A stretch of 64,000 nt of DNA from Vanilla planifolia (lineage: Eukaryota; Streptophyta; Magnoliopsida; Asparagales; Orchidaceae), in contig CM043872.1 of assembly GCA_023846275.1 (NCBI GenBank), forward strand, positions 26,216,670-26,280,669, written 5' to 3'. The position numbers and the translations under genes are program-made. Below are positions 10,943 to 21,156 of the stretch, in pieces; position 1 is the stretch's first letter, and the number at the start of each line of letters is the position of its first letter. The notes under the pieces were generated by a model. It was not told where the DNA came from and did no database searches. It saw only the letters and a program-made list of their open reading frames with translations.

Positions 10943-13578
10943 TGTAGGAACAAAAGAAGGAGAATGGGAAAAATATTTTTGCCACAAATGATAATTTTTT
11001 CAAGAATACTCTTTTCAAGGGATTTTTTAATTTTACAAAGTTCTAATTTCCAGAACTCCCTCAATTTTTTTTTAATTAACTTCAAATTCTTCTCTAGACT
11101 GATCTCTGGTCCTCTCTTCTATGAAAATTTCTTTCAAAAGGTTCTTTCAAAATTCTCCTCAAAAAGTTCTTAAAAATTCTTCTTAGAAAACTCTTCTTTG
11201 AAAGTTTTTTTTAAAATTTTTTCCATAAATTTTTTGCTTCATTCAGCATTCTTACTCCTTTATATAAGGATTGGATATAATATTTTAATACATAGCTTTA
11301 ATACAAAAAGATGCATTTTCCCTTTCCAAATTCCAAAATTTCTAACCAAACCATTCGTAGCTCGTGCGCGCAGATCCCTAGCTCACGTGTGTCTTCCCTC
11401 CTCAGGTTCACATGTGCGTCTTCCGCGTGCATGTACTATTAGCCGATCATGGACTGTGCATATGCTGGGGCAAATTATCTGTGCGAAAAAAACCATTACA
11501 ATGCCCACCTTTGGGCGCGTGCTTTCGACAGCCGTTGCCAAAAGTTGGGTGTGTGCTTTCTTCATATGTCCCCCGAATTCGGGTGCATTTTTCCCCCTTT
11601 TTAAGCATTTCTTTTTTGGTTTTTGATCTCCTAATCACCAAGAGATTGTGGCAATAGTGGATGCTAGTGTTTGACACAAATTTGAGGCTACAATTGTAAC
11701 AACTCGTCGTAATCATCTAAAGGTTCGAGTTTTTTCACATTTTATGGAATAATTTCCAACAGCTGAAATTAGATTATTAATATAAAATTGAATAGGGCAA
11801 ATTTGATGACGAATGTTAGTTTTTTGCGGTGCAATTTTTTTAGTCCTGTTTAATTTGTAATTAATTTTAAGTTTTTAGTAAATAATATTAAATTAATATT
11901 AAATTAAATAAATAAATAATTTAAATTAAGAAAAATCATGGAAATAAATTTCTCGAAAACCCTTTTACGCATGTGATATTCCTCGCAACTTCCCGATGCG
12001 GCTAGGGTTTGCAAGCTCAGTGATTTTAGTGGTGAATTGGTGAGGTCCAGTTCGCGGACAATTGTCGTGAAGGGATTGAGGCGACGATCGATAGAGTGAG
12101 CGCAAGGGAAAACAAATTTGGCGACGTCCATTGCTAGAACCTAATCCATTGAGCCGTGTTGTCTCTCTTCGTCGTCGTTGGAAATTGAGAAAAAGGTGTG
12201 CTGTGGCTATATTTCAAATCACGGAAGATGGAAAAATAGGAAAGGGAAATTTTCTTTTGAGTTTTCCAAGTTTCCCATTGCATGCATTATTCCAAGTTGT
12301 ACGGGGTTCCTGTCAGCAAACATGTGATGTTGTTTTTGCTGTCGGCCAGTGGAAAAAAAAAAGTTTGAGAAAAAAAAATTTGGAAAAAGAGAGGGAAAAT
12401 CCAAGGTTAAAAAAAAGGAAAACTCTTACAACAGTGATTGAGGAAAAAAACTAAGGAATGTGGTAGCTTATTTTGTAATAATTTATTTTTAATAAAAAAA
12501 AATTGGACTCTTATTATGTAGAGGAAAAGTTGCCTTGAAGGTAATAAGCTAGGAAGGAAATGTTTTTGTTAGCAGGAACAAGAAGCTTACGAAAGTAAGT
12601 TTTTTTTCAATATTTAATTGATATTGATATATACTATTGTAGGAATTGATTAAGATATTTAAACCCTTGCAGAAAATAAAGGGAAAAAGGAAAAGAAAAG
12701 AAATTTAGAGAGCATCTAAAACAAAGGTAGGTGAATTTACTTATATGTGATGTAAGTATGTATCATTTGATTTAAATTAAATATGATATGATATTCATGA
12801 TTCATATGTTATATAATCTGATTTTATAATATATCTTAAAAAGAGAATTAAAGGATAAGTATATGACATGATGTGTGTTGTTTGATAAAGATAACAAATT
12901 TAAATATTTTGATGAAAAAAGAAATGAAAATAAAACGTGATATTTTCTTGGATTTATCCCTATGATTACTTGAGATGTGATGAGCACTAGCACAGGATGC
13001 TGGGCATTAAAACACGAGCACCAACACAAGATGTTGAGAATCATAGGCACTGGTTTGATACCGAGCAATGATATTAAAGGAGATATGAAATAGAAAAACA
13101 AAGATGTGTGCAAATTTGATATATATACAACATGTTGCTATTCTTGTTTTTATATGTCGAACATTCATGAAATGTCATGTTGACATCTTGTTGTTAATTA
13201 TGTTTATCATGCATTTGTTATTTATTCATGTCGATTCACCTACTGAGCATTTTATGCTTACCCTTACTTACATTATAGGACATGTTGTAAATTTACATAA
13301 AGAAGGTGTCTAGAGTGACATGTGAGGTGTATTAACAATCTTATACATGATTTTATTTGTTATCATGTTTTTAAGTATTTTACAAAACAAAATAGGTATA
13401 TATTTCTTTTATTTGTTGTGATGAACAACTAGATTTGTTATCGAGGTAAGATTATTGTATCATTATTTCGTCACTTCCATCCACAGTAGTTTATGCTTTT
13501 ACTGTTAGCTATGTATACTCTGATTTGCCATCAGTTAAACGATGATACTAGCGTTATGATGGGCGAGGTGCTATAACA
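10943..13578 (+). mobile_element. LTR-like block inserted between gag and protease
   Basis: About 2.6 kb with no pol homology separates Gag from protease, where a few hundred bases would be normal. It has the look of a long gypsy LTR: a TATATAAGG box at about 11262, a GC-rich stretch with CACGTG-type words at 11360-11560, a TGTAAC word at 11695, and a terminal GGTGCTATAACA at about 13567-13578. Both the left edge (10943 or 11695) and the absence of a clear target duplication are uncertain. It is best explained as a nested solo LTR of another gypsy element. Confidence 0.45.
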
Positions 13579-14183
13579 ATGTTTGTTCAGAAGCTTGGGT
13601 TGCATGTAAGTTAGAAATAGTGAACGCAATGACTCAAATTGTGGGAATGGCTTGTGGAGTGTCGTTAAGTTTGGGAAGCTGGATGGGAAAGGTCAATTTG
13701 CTAGTTAGTGTTTTGGATGATTTTGATTTAATTCTCGAATACTTTTGTAGGAAGTCTAAAATAGCGCATCGTTTTGATGGGATTATGATGATACAAAAGG
13801 CAATTGTTTGCTTTTTTCCTTGCTACCATTTATATGGGAAGAAGACTAAAGGGAAGAGCAAAATAAAATGTATTTTTGTAATGCAACTGAAAAAGGGGTG
13901 AAAAATTGGTGATGATGTCTTCCTTGCTGCATTTATGGAGATCAAGGAAGATCAAGTTTGTGAGGCACTTGATGTAGTTACAGAAGTTCTTAAGGAATTT
14001 GCAGATGTCATGCTTTCGATGTTACCTAAAAATCTGCCTCCAAAAAGGGACATTGATCATAAATTAGTGCTACTGCCTGGTGTTTTTCCTTTTGCTTGTC
14101 TACCATACCAAATATTTCCATTAGAGTTGGCAGAATTGCGAAACTTAATGATAGTTCATTTTGGTGCCCTAGCACCCTAATGT
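13579..14183 (+). pseudogene. Protease and N-terminal RT-region remnant
   Basis: A protease-like segment (IVGMACGVSLSLGSW, then LDDFDLILE) lies at 13620-13760. It is followed at 13935-14180 by the conserved linker before reverse transcriptase (RDIDHKLVLLPG, then LELAELRN). In intact elements the RT palm with its YxDD motif comes next. Here it is missing: about 200 bases later the sequence is already in RNase H. The element therefore lost most of its RT by deletion. Confidence 0.65.
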
Positions 14184-14389
14184 TGTTTCAAAGAAAGCAT
14201 GATAGTTGACTTCCATTCAACCATCTAAAGTTCGTTTAGATGTCTTGGTGTTGTTTCAAGGAAAGTATGATAGTTCTTTGTAGATATGTGTGGACCAATA
14301 TTGTGACTACTTCACTTTGAGTTGTCTTTTGAGGTGCATACAAATGTTTCAGACAAGGCTATTCATCAAGTTTTGGTGTAGGAAAGCTA

Positions 14390-14705
14390 TTGCGTTGCTT
14401 TTGAAGGCAAGAAGTTGGATCTTGTGCAGCAACAATACTCAACTCATAGACAAGAAATGTTTATTGAATTGCCTTCAAATTTTGAAGGTATACTTGTTGG
14501 GAATAAAGTTTTTTATGCAGATCGACAACATTGTCCATACCTTTTTCAAAATTTAGAACATATTACCAAAGTAGGCTCGTTTGAAAGAGGTCCTTATTGA
14601 GTTGACTTCGTGTGAGAACACAAGCCTGGTAGGTATAATCAAGTTGTTGATACGTTGAGTTGAAAAGAGGTATTTGTTGTCTTCCGTAGTGTTACTCAGG
14701 TGGGA
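14390..14705 (+). pseudogene. RNase H remnant
   Basis: Frames here read AFEGKKLDLVQQQYSTH and then VGNKVFYADRQH, followed by a degraded KPG(R)N.VVDTLS motif. These match the RNase H domain of Ty3/gypsy polyproteins, including the end motif that normally reads N.VADALS. Stops and frameshifts are present. Confidence 0.65.
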
Positions 14706-14849
14706 AAAAATATGATAGACAAAATTTGGGTTGTTGTTATTAATGATGAGACTTTTGGTAAGCTGTTGGAATAGGTTTGAGAGGGAATTGTGAAATAATA
14801 TTAGATTAAGGATGGGCTTGTAATGTCTAAGGCAGAGTGTTTGCCTTTT

Positions 14850-15890
14850 GTGGAAATGGCTTGCAAAGCGAGCTACTTAAAGAATCACATGATCTATAGT
14901 GAAGTAGACATCTTGGTAAGGAAATGATGTTAACTCTCTTCTCCCATTCTTTTATCTTCCTTTAATGAAATCTAATATTAAGCGTTATGTCAAGACTTGT
15001 TTGTTGTGCCAACAAGATAAGATAGAAAGAGAAAAGAAAATAGGCTTGTTACAATCTCTTCAAATTCTAGTGAAATCATGAGCATAGGTTTTTATGGACT
15101 TCATTAGTGGGTTTCCTAAGATTAATGAAATGGTCTCAGTTGTTGTAGTTATTGATTGCTCTCAATGTATGTTGTAGTTATTGGTGCACCTTCAACTTGT
15201 TCTGTCGATTTAGTTGTTGACTTATTCTATTGGCATATGGTTAAGTACTTTGGTGTGACATTGTAAATGATCAGGATGCAAGATTTATAAGGAGGTTTTG
15301 GATTTCAATTTTCTGTTTGATAAGAACCAATCTGAAATTCTTTACAACTAGTCACCTGCAAAGTAATGAATAAATTGAGAGGGTGAATCAATTATTGAAA
15401 GAATACTTGAGACATAATGTCATGTCATGTTAAAAGATTTGGTTGGAGTTGTGCACAATTTTACTATAACTTGCACAAGTTGAGTCCTTTTGATCTAGTT
15501 TTGGGACAACAACCGTAGGGATTGCACAACAAATGTCCTGTGAATAGTGTCCTACAGCAAAAAAGTATGCTAGAGATCAGCAAATGATGCTTAAGGAAGC
15601 CCGTGATTTGGTTGGAAGCACAATTTTACTGTAACTTGCACAAGTCGAGTCCTTTTGATTTGGTGTTGGGACAACCATAGAGATTGCACAACAAATGTCT
15701 TGTGAAAAATATCTTGCAGCAAAAAAGCATGCTAGAGGTAAGCAAAAGATTCTTAAGGAAGCATGTGATATCTTGAAGAAAACTACAAAAAGAACGAAGA
15801 AGTATATAGATCAGAAGCACAAGAAAGTGGAGTTCAATATAAGAGAGAAATTATTGTCAAAGTTGATTTCACAAATTTAGTGGAAAATTA
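14850..15890 (+). pseudogene. Integrase remnant
   Basis: The zinc-binding part is recognisable around 14995-15060. The catalytic core starts at 15091 with FMDFISGFPK. Further core words are VKYFGVT (about 15239) and NLHKxSPFDLVLGQ, which occurs twice because of a tandem duplication described separately. A Lys-rich C-terminal part follows at 15780-15880. Many stops make it non-functional. Confidence 0.65.
15436..15775 (+). repeat. Tandem duplication inside the integrase remnant
   Basis: Two direct copies, 15436-15604 and about 15605-15775, with a period of about 169 bases, both contain the words for SPFDLVLGQ followed by an LHNKC-like segment and a poly-Lys stretch. The copies differ by scattered substitutions and small gaps, so the duplication is old but younger than the element. 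Confidence 0.75.
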
Positions 15891-16129
15891 ATAGCCAGCT
15901 TGTGCATTTTGGATTGATTCCAAAGTATGATGGACTATTCGAAATTATTCAAAAGGTTGGTACTGTGATTTGTTGACTAAATTTGTTAGAAAGATTCAAG
16001 ATTTGCCCAACCTTTCATGTGAGCTTCTTAAAAAATATTATGATGAGACGAAGCCTCAATAAGTCAAAACAAACTTGCTCAACCTGTTGTGCAATAACAG
16101 TTTGATTGAGATGTAGAGATGATCCTAAA

Positions 16130-16300
16130 TCATTGAACCTTTTGGCAAAGCAGGAAGATTTGTAGAACTGAGCTTCTTATTCAATGGAAAAGGAAACTTG
16201 CGGCTGAAACATCATGGGAAAATGACATTAATCTACGGAAATATGGGAGGCAAATTGCTCAGTATGACGAGGACATCAAGTTCATCTTGTGGGGATAGTG
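16130..16300 (+). pseudogene. Chromodomain remnant
   Basis: A frame near 16165-16300 reads ELLIQWKRKLAAETSWE and then INLRKYGRQIAQYDED. The pattern (VLVKWKG...ASWE...L) is that of the chromodomain at the integrase C-terminus of chromoviruses, which guides insertion to marked chromatin. Confidence 0.65.
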
Positions 16301-16581
16301 TGTTGTACCTTTAGCTTCAACAGATATGTGGGAAATTCTAGAAATGTGGTCGTTCTTTAATCAACAGTTGGAAAAGTTAAAAGAATTGCTACTTAGTGTT
16401 AGATTAGGCAACCATTCATTACTTTAATGTTATACATTGTTGTAAAATGGGTTTCCTAGATCCACTAGTATTTTTATGTATATTTTCTTATTTGTATATT
16501 GCTTTTTTTGTGAAATCTAGTAAATGATAATTGTTTTCCTAACACTAATCTTGCATTTCTTATGCATTTGGGTGTATTACA
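16301..16581 (+). repeat. 3' LTR of the chromovirus relic
   Basis: The right terminal repeat starts TGTTGTACC directly after the chromodomain remnant and ends near TATTACA. It aligns with the 5' LTR. Confidence 0.65.
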
Positions 16582-17098
16582 CCCTTATGTTTGATGAGTC
16601 AAGCATTAATGTTTATATCTCATATGAGCTTGTTTTAAATAAAATTGTTAATATTTAATTAAGTCAAGTCATGAACTTTAAATGTCTAAAATAGTGGTTT
16701 TCAAGGCTCTTGGAGTCATGGCAAACTTCAAGGAAATTGGAGACATGCACTAAAGTTTTCATACTTGATTTTCTTTTTATTTTTCTTAAATTTGATATGT
16801 CCAAAGTTTGAGATGATGTGACACACTAGTAGTATTAATATTTAAAAATATTATAAAATTAATAATTATTGAATTTTGATTTTTTGGCCAAACATTATTG
16901 AAGAAAAGTATAGACATTAGTATTTGATTTTTTTAAAATTATTTAAGAATTATTTTTTATTAATTTCTTTTTATATTCATTTAGAAAATTTATGATACTA
17001 TGATAATATAAAATTATTTTGATACAATTATATTTAAAATTTTTGTACAAAAATTCCCACAAAACACCTTAAAACAACGTTACTATCGAGAATTTTCA
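16582..17098. other. AT-rich spacer
   Basis: About 500 bases of AT-rich DNA between two retroelement blocks. Nothing recognisable. Confidence 0.5.
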
Positions 17099-18452
17099 CT
17101 GTAGCATTGGGCGGGTCGACCCGACCCGACCACTAGCCTGTCTAGGCTTTTAGAAATTAAAAAAAATAAATATAAAAAGTGGTGGACTGACTCGGAAGGG
17201 GCGCTCGTAGTCCAAAGGAATTCAGGGCGCAGGCAACGCCGAACAAAGCACGGCAAATTAAGGCCGTAGGCGACGTTGAACGGAACATGGCAAATTCAGC
17301 CCGCAGGCAATGCTAAATGGAATAGTGCGAGATCAAGTCAACCCGAACCAAGTGATGAAATCTTAGTCAAGGAAGGGAGGAGCCCACGCCAAGCGGCTCG
17401 AGAGTCATACGAACCGAATTCCTTATAAAGCGTAATGACAAAGTTATTTGGGCAATGTGAGACTAAAGTCCAATCTGATTGTCAAAGAAGGCGGAAGGGC
17501 AAGCGAGATCGGACGGCTGACATTAATCAACGTAAAATGACAAGCAAGAGAATCGAACCCGGGCTGAGCAGATATGCACCAGGACGCGTAATCACTGCGA
17601 TAACTGTGTTAATTTGACTTGTTTCTGGACACATTATATTAATACATGCAGGACACCTGCGCGCGATCAAAAAGTCCAGATCAAGGCCGCTTAGATCCAA
17701 TGGCCGGGATTAATCTCGAACGGTAAAAACAAGATTCAATCAGAAACGTCCATTTTTGGGCCCCGAATCCGACGGTGGCTGCTTTCCGTTCGTTACCCAA
17801 ACGGCTAGTTCATTTTAGAAGCGTTGGGAGTGATTTTAGAGCTCAAATTTAAGCTCTATGAATAGGGAAGGATTAAAAACTTATATGGGACACATTTGTT
17901 AAGATCCTAAAGTTTTCAAATCACGATTTCGAGCAAAATCAAGTGAATACGGTGCTTCCAATTTCATAAAGAGAAAGTGGCAAGAAGGATTCCGAAATTA
18001 GAGATTTTTTGCTTCAACAATCTTTCAATCTCTATTCCTCCATTTTTCGGTCTTGTGTGCCTCCTATTTCTCTTAAAGTTATTTTAAGTTTTGCCAATTT
18101 TTGTGTTCTTTTCTTTGGGGTAAGGGCATCCCGGCATTGTGCAAAAGCCCGGGGTTTGAGTTGAGCCCGGAAAAACTCAAGTAGGTTCGAGATTAGCCGT
18201 AGGTAAAATCCCAAGTATGTTTGAGGTGAACCGTACGAAAAAACTCGCTTGTAATTTGATATTTTTAGTGTTGTTTTTCTAAAAACCTGGTGGGGGTGGA
18301 TGTAGGCTCGATTTTGAGTCGAACCACCTTAAAAATCTTTTGTGTTATATTTCTTCTTATTCGCGCTTAAAAGATTTAATTTTTAATTGAAACAAAAAAT
18401 CAAAAGAAAATTTTATTTATCATAATTCATCACCCCCCCCCCCCCCTCCCCC
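17099..18452 (+). mobile_element. LTR-like retroelement block ending in a poly-C tract
   Basis: This block is much GC-richer than its surroundings, with repeated motifs such as GGCAAATT...GGC..GCAGGC near 17230-17340. A later part (18285-18360) reads TGGGGGTGGATGTAGGC followed by a GAACCACC word, and the block ends in a run of C at 18432-18452. That layout (guanine-rich word, CT-rich tail, CACCCCC run just before the primer site) is common at the 3' end of long Ty1/copia LTRs. No primer binding site or coding domain follows. It is probably a truncated or solo LTR. Both ends are approximate. Confidence 0.4.
17545..17612 (-). other. tRNA-like (pol III box A/B) segment
   Basis: On the minus strand a box-A-like word (TATCGCAGTGA, about 17592-17602) is followed after roughly 32 bases by a box-B-like word (GGGTTCGATTC, 17550-17560). 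The spacing and the CCCGGGTTCGATTC context are those of a tRNA or a tRNA-derived SINE head. No full cloverleaf could be folded by eye: the acceptor stem is missing. It is not a functional tRNA call. Confidence 0.35.
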
Positions 18453-20650
18453 TTCTTGTGAGATTTTCTTAAGCACAAAGAACTTAAGGGTGTTCTGGAG
18501 AGATTGGATATGGAATCAAAGTTCTTGGTCACCATGCAAATAGGGAGTTGCTGCAATATTTTAATATGTGACAAGCATGTGACAAATGGATTGAGGTGGG
18601 TGAATTAATTGTACTATTTAATGTGTTGTACTTATGTTGTGTGTATGTTTAATTATCTATTGGTGCAGTTCAAATGATGTAAATTTACGCTGTGATTTAC
18701 TCAAGTGTTTTGCAACATTTACTTGTTGCATTGTGACATACTACTAGGAGTTTGTTTAGGCCTTATTGTAGTAGAAGGCAGGGTTTACTAGCATGCCATT
18801 TGGATGAGTAGTGTAGTTTTTGTTTATGACTTTTATGTTGATAGTAGGATGATCCTGATATTGATTAAAATCTGGAAAAATAAAAAATAAAATGGTGCAA
18901 TGAAAAGTTTTAGGTGGTCCATGAGATTGGACAATGAAAGATGAGAAATGAAAATGCAAATTAAAATATATAAATTTGGAACAATATATATGGATATTTG
19001 TAAAATAACTAATAATAATATGTTTCTTTGTTTGTCATGTCTTTTTTATTTGTTCGAGCTTATGTATATTGAGGTCCAAAACTCTAGATAATTGGTTCAT
19101 CACTATGATTAGTGGAGGATATTCATCCAAACGGTTGATTTTTCATTGTGGCCACTTTTGAGATCATTGAGGTTTAGACCTTCAAGTGATTGGTTTTCTA
19201 TTTGTTGTGAGATGGATTAGTAGAGAAACCATGATCCATTGAATAAAAAGGGTTTTCAAATGGAAATTTATTGGATATACTTTATCATATCTAGTGTATT
19301 TAACTTGTTTGTTACATGAGTTGAAACACTAAGCTATCATTATAATTTGTAGATTCATTGTTCACATTGATTTTCATGCTAAAGGATATATACTATAAAG
19401 TTGATTGCTTACACGTGCCGTGAGTTGAGTCGATAATTGACTCGCTTTTTGTTGTCATCATTTTGTGCAACTGCAACACAAACACAGGATAGTTTTTGGG
19501 ATTGAGTGGCATGAGATTAGTTATTTTATTGCTTTATACATTATAATGTTGGTTTGTAACTTAAATAGTTTTATGATTTGAAGGACCTTAATCCTATAGA
19601 GTTTGTTTATTTTAGACAGTTATTTCCTTCAATGTTGTATTCTACTTGGTTTATTGGTTAATTCAATATAAGCGAATTTATACTTTAATTTTGGAGACAA
19701 GGATTGGAAAATTGTGTTTTCACTGATGTGTTGGTTCAGTTGGGACATGTGGATTCTTCCCTGTTCGTTTGTGAGGCACATTTGGTTGTGTTTCTATTTA
19801 TACATACAAGGCTCGTGGGCTACTGCATTGACAAGGAATTAACCAATGTCTGTTGCTACTGCTGCTACTACTTACGCAATGGAAATACTCTTTGGGTTTT
19901 GAGTTTGAGATCTCTTGAGATAGATGCGATGTCTCTCAACTACTGTCTAAGATCAATTGGAGAAGATGGTAGTAGTAGATGCTTCGGCAGGTCAGGCAGT
20001 CACATTATAAATGTGCAATTGAGGTGACGGATCATAAGCTATCACATTATAAAGTCGATGGCACTTTGATGATCATGAATTCAATCATGTGCATGATTAT
20101 TTGGTTGTTGGTTTCCATCGTTAATATTAATGTTGAATCTTGGAAAACACTTGCATTCTACTCTTTCAATCTTTTTAATATCTCAACTGGCACAAACTGA
20201 TTTGGATCTTTGGTAAATTTCTGCATGAAATAGATAGAATTAAGGTATTCCTTCATGAAAAATCTTCCAGCCCAGTTCATGAACGCATGATGAGTGTGGT
20301 TTGGATGCAGATAGTTCATCAGATATGCATGCATGACTTATAATTTGGTGTGGATACATAACGCTTATGATTTGTTTGCATGTTCTGCAGTTGTGGTGTA
20401 GCATAACAGCTTGAAAAGATATTTAATAACTTTATATTTTATCAAGAAATATTAACATTAATGAAATTTTTGATAAAATAAAAAACGAAGGTGAAATATT
20501 AACTTTATATTTAATTTACATTTTCAAGTTCATTATGCATGTTATGTTACAAGTATTATTTTATTATCACAAAGGACAATTTTATAAATTCCCATTTAGT
20601 TATTAGTTTCACCGACATCTGGGTGGGATTGCCATTTTTGTAATTACGTC
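18453..20650. other. Spacer upstream of the RALF gene
   Basis: This is AT-rich DNA without a convincing gene. One 107-codon frame at 19704-20027 lacks an ATG start, has odd composition and resembles nothing known. The last 100 bases, with a TATA-like word at about 20661, are probably the RALF promoter. Confidence 0.5.
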
Positions 20651-20805
20651 AAAGTTTCTGCCCATATAGGAAACGTCCATGCTTAAAGGCTTTTCTTCTG
20701 TACAGAGAGAGACATTGCTTCTTTCCAGGAAAGAGTCTTCCTTCTTTCTACGAAGAAATCCAAAGAGAGGGGGCGGCGGCGGTGGCGGCGACGACGACGG
20801 AAGCG

Positions 20806-21156
20806 ATGGCGGCTGGAAGAATTACCTACACGCTGCTGCTTATGTTGGCTTTAACAGCAGTTCTTTTTTCCCCTTCGAGGGCGTCCATAGCCGGTGATAT
20901 GGTGGTCGGGTGGATCCCCGGCCATTCGGCCTGCAGCGGCACGATTGCTGAATGTTTGGGCGGAGAGGAGTTCGATCTAGCTACGGAATCGAGCCGGAGG
21001 ATCCTCGCAACCTCGCACTACATCAGTTACGATGCCCTCAAGCGCGGCTCCGTACCCTGCTCTCACCGCGGTGCCTCCTATTACAACTGCCGAGCGGGTG
21101 CTCAGGCGAACCCCTACACGCGCGGTTGCTCGCACATCACCCGATGTCGGAGCTAG
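20806..21156 (+). CDS. RALF (rapid alkalinization factor) peptide precursor
   Basis: This is a single-exon 116-residue secreted precursor. Residues 1-27 are a signal peptide with a Leu-rich core. An acidic propeptide follows, then the subtilase (S1P-type) processing site RRIL at 64-67. The mature peptide from residue 68 has the receptor-binding YISY motif (72-75) and four Cys (85, 95, 108, 114) in the RALF spacing, ending in RCRS. Mature RALFs act in the cell wall space on FERONIA-type receptor kinases with LLG co-receptors and on LRX proteins, raising apoplastic pH and modulating growth and immunity. The ATG at 20806 is preferred because the signal peptide begins there; the frame is open upstream but without ATG. 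The 5' leader is a GC-rich GGC/GAC repeat. No Cys is missing. Confidence 0.96.
   Translation: MAAGRITYTLLLMLALTAVLFSPSRASIAGDMVVGWIPGHSACSGTIAECLGGEEFDLATESSRRILATSHYISYDALKRGSVPCSHRGASYYNCRAGAQANPYTRGCSHITRCRS

Larger units (their letters stand above)
9361..16581 (+). mobile_element. Decayed Ty3/gypsy chromovirus-type LTR retrotransposon
   Basis: This is a + strand element of about 7.2 kb. Its ends, about 9361-9632 and 16301-16581, are diverged copies of one LTR: both start TGTT and can be aligned through the TAGC, TTGGA.AAGTTAAA and CTTGCAT blocks. Between them, in order, are remnants of Gag, a CCHC knuckle, protease, the N-terminal part of the RT region, RNase H, integrase and a chromodomain. 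This is the Ty3/gypsy chromovirus order. All frames are full of stops and frameshifts, and most of the RT is deleted. The LTRs look only about 60% alike by eye, so the insertion is old. No convincing target-site duplication was seen. The lineage looks Reina- or Galadriel-like, but this was not tested. Confidence 0.85.

Noticed and set aside
13535..13550. Asp-Thr-Ser word that could be the protease active site
   Set aside because: It falls just inside the proposed LTR end (GGTGCTATAACA) and is out of phase with the clear protease-like sequence that follows, so it may be chance.
17435..17617. 60-codon frame rich in Arg and Lys in the LTR-like block
   Set aside because: It overlaps the tRNA-like boxes and repeat sequence, and shows no protein family.
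19704..20027. 107-codon + strand frame
   Set aside because: No ATG start, unusual Cys and Tyr clusters, no known domain, AT-rich non-coding context.
20782..20805. Upstream GTG as an alternative RALF start
   Set aside because: The ATG at 20806 immediately precedes a normal signal peptide and gives the usual family length.
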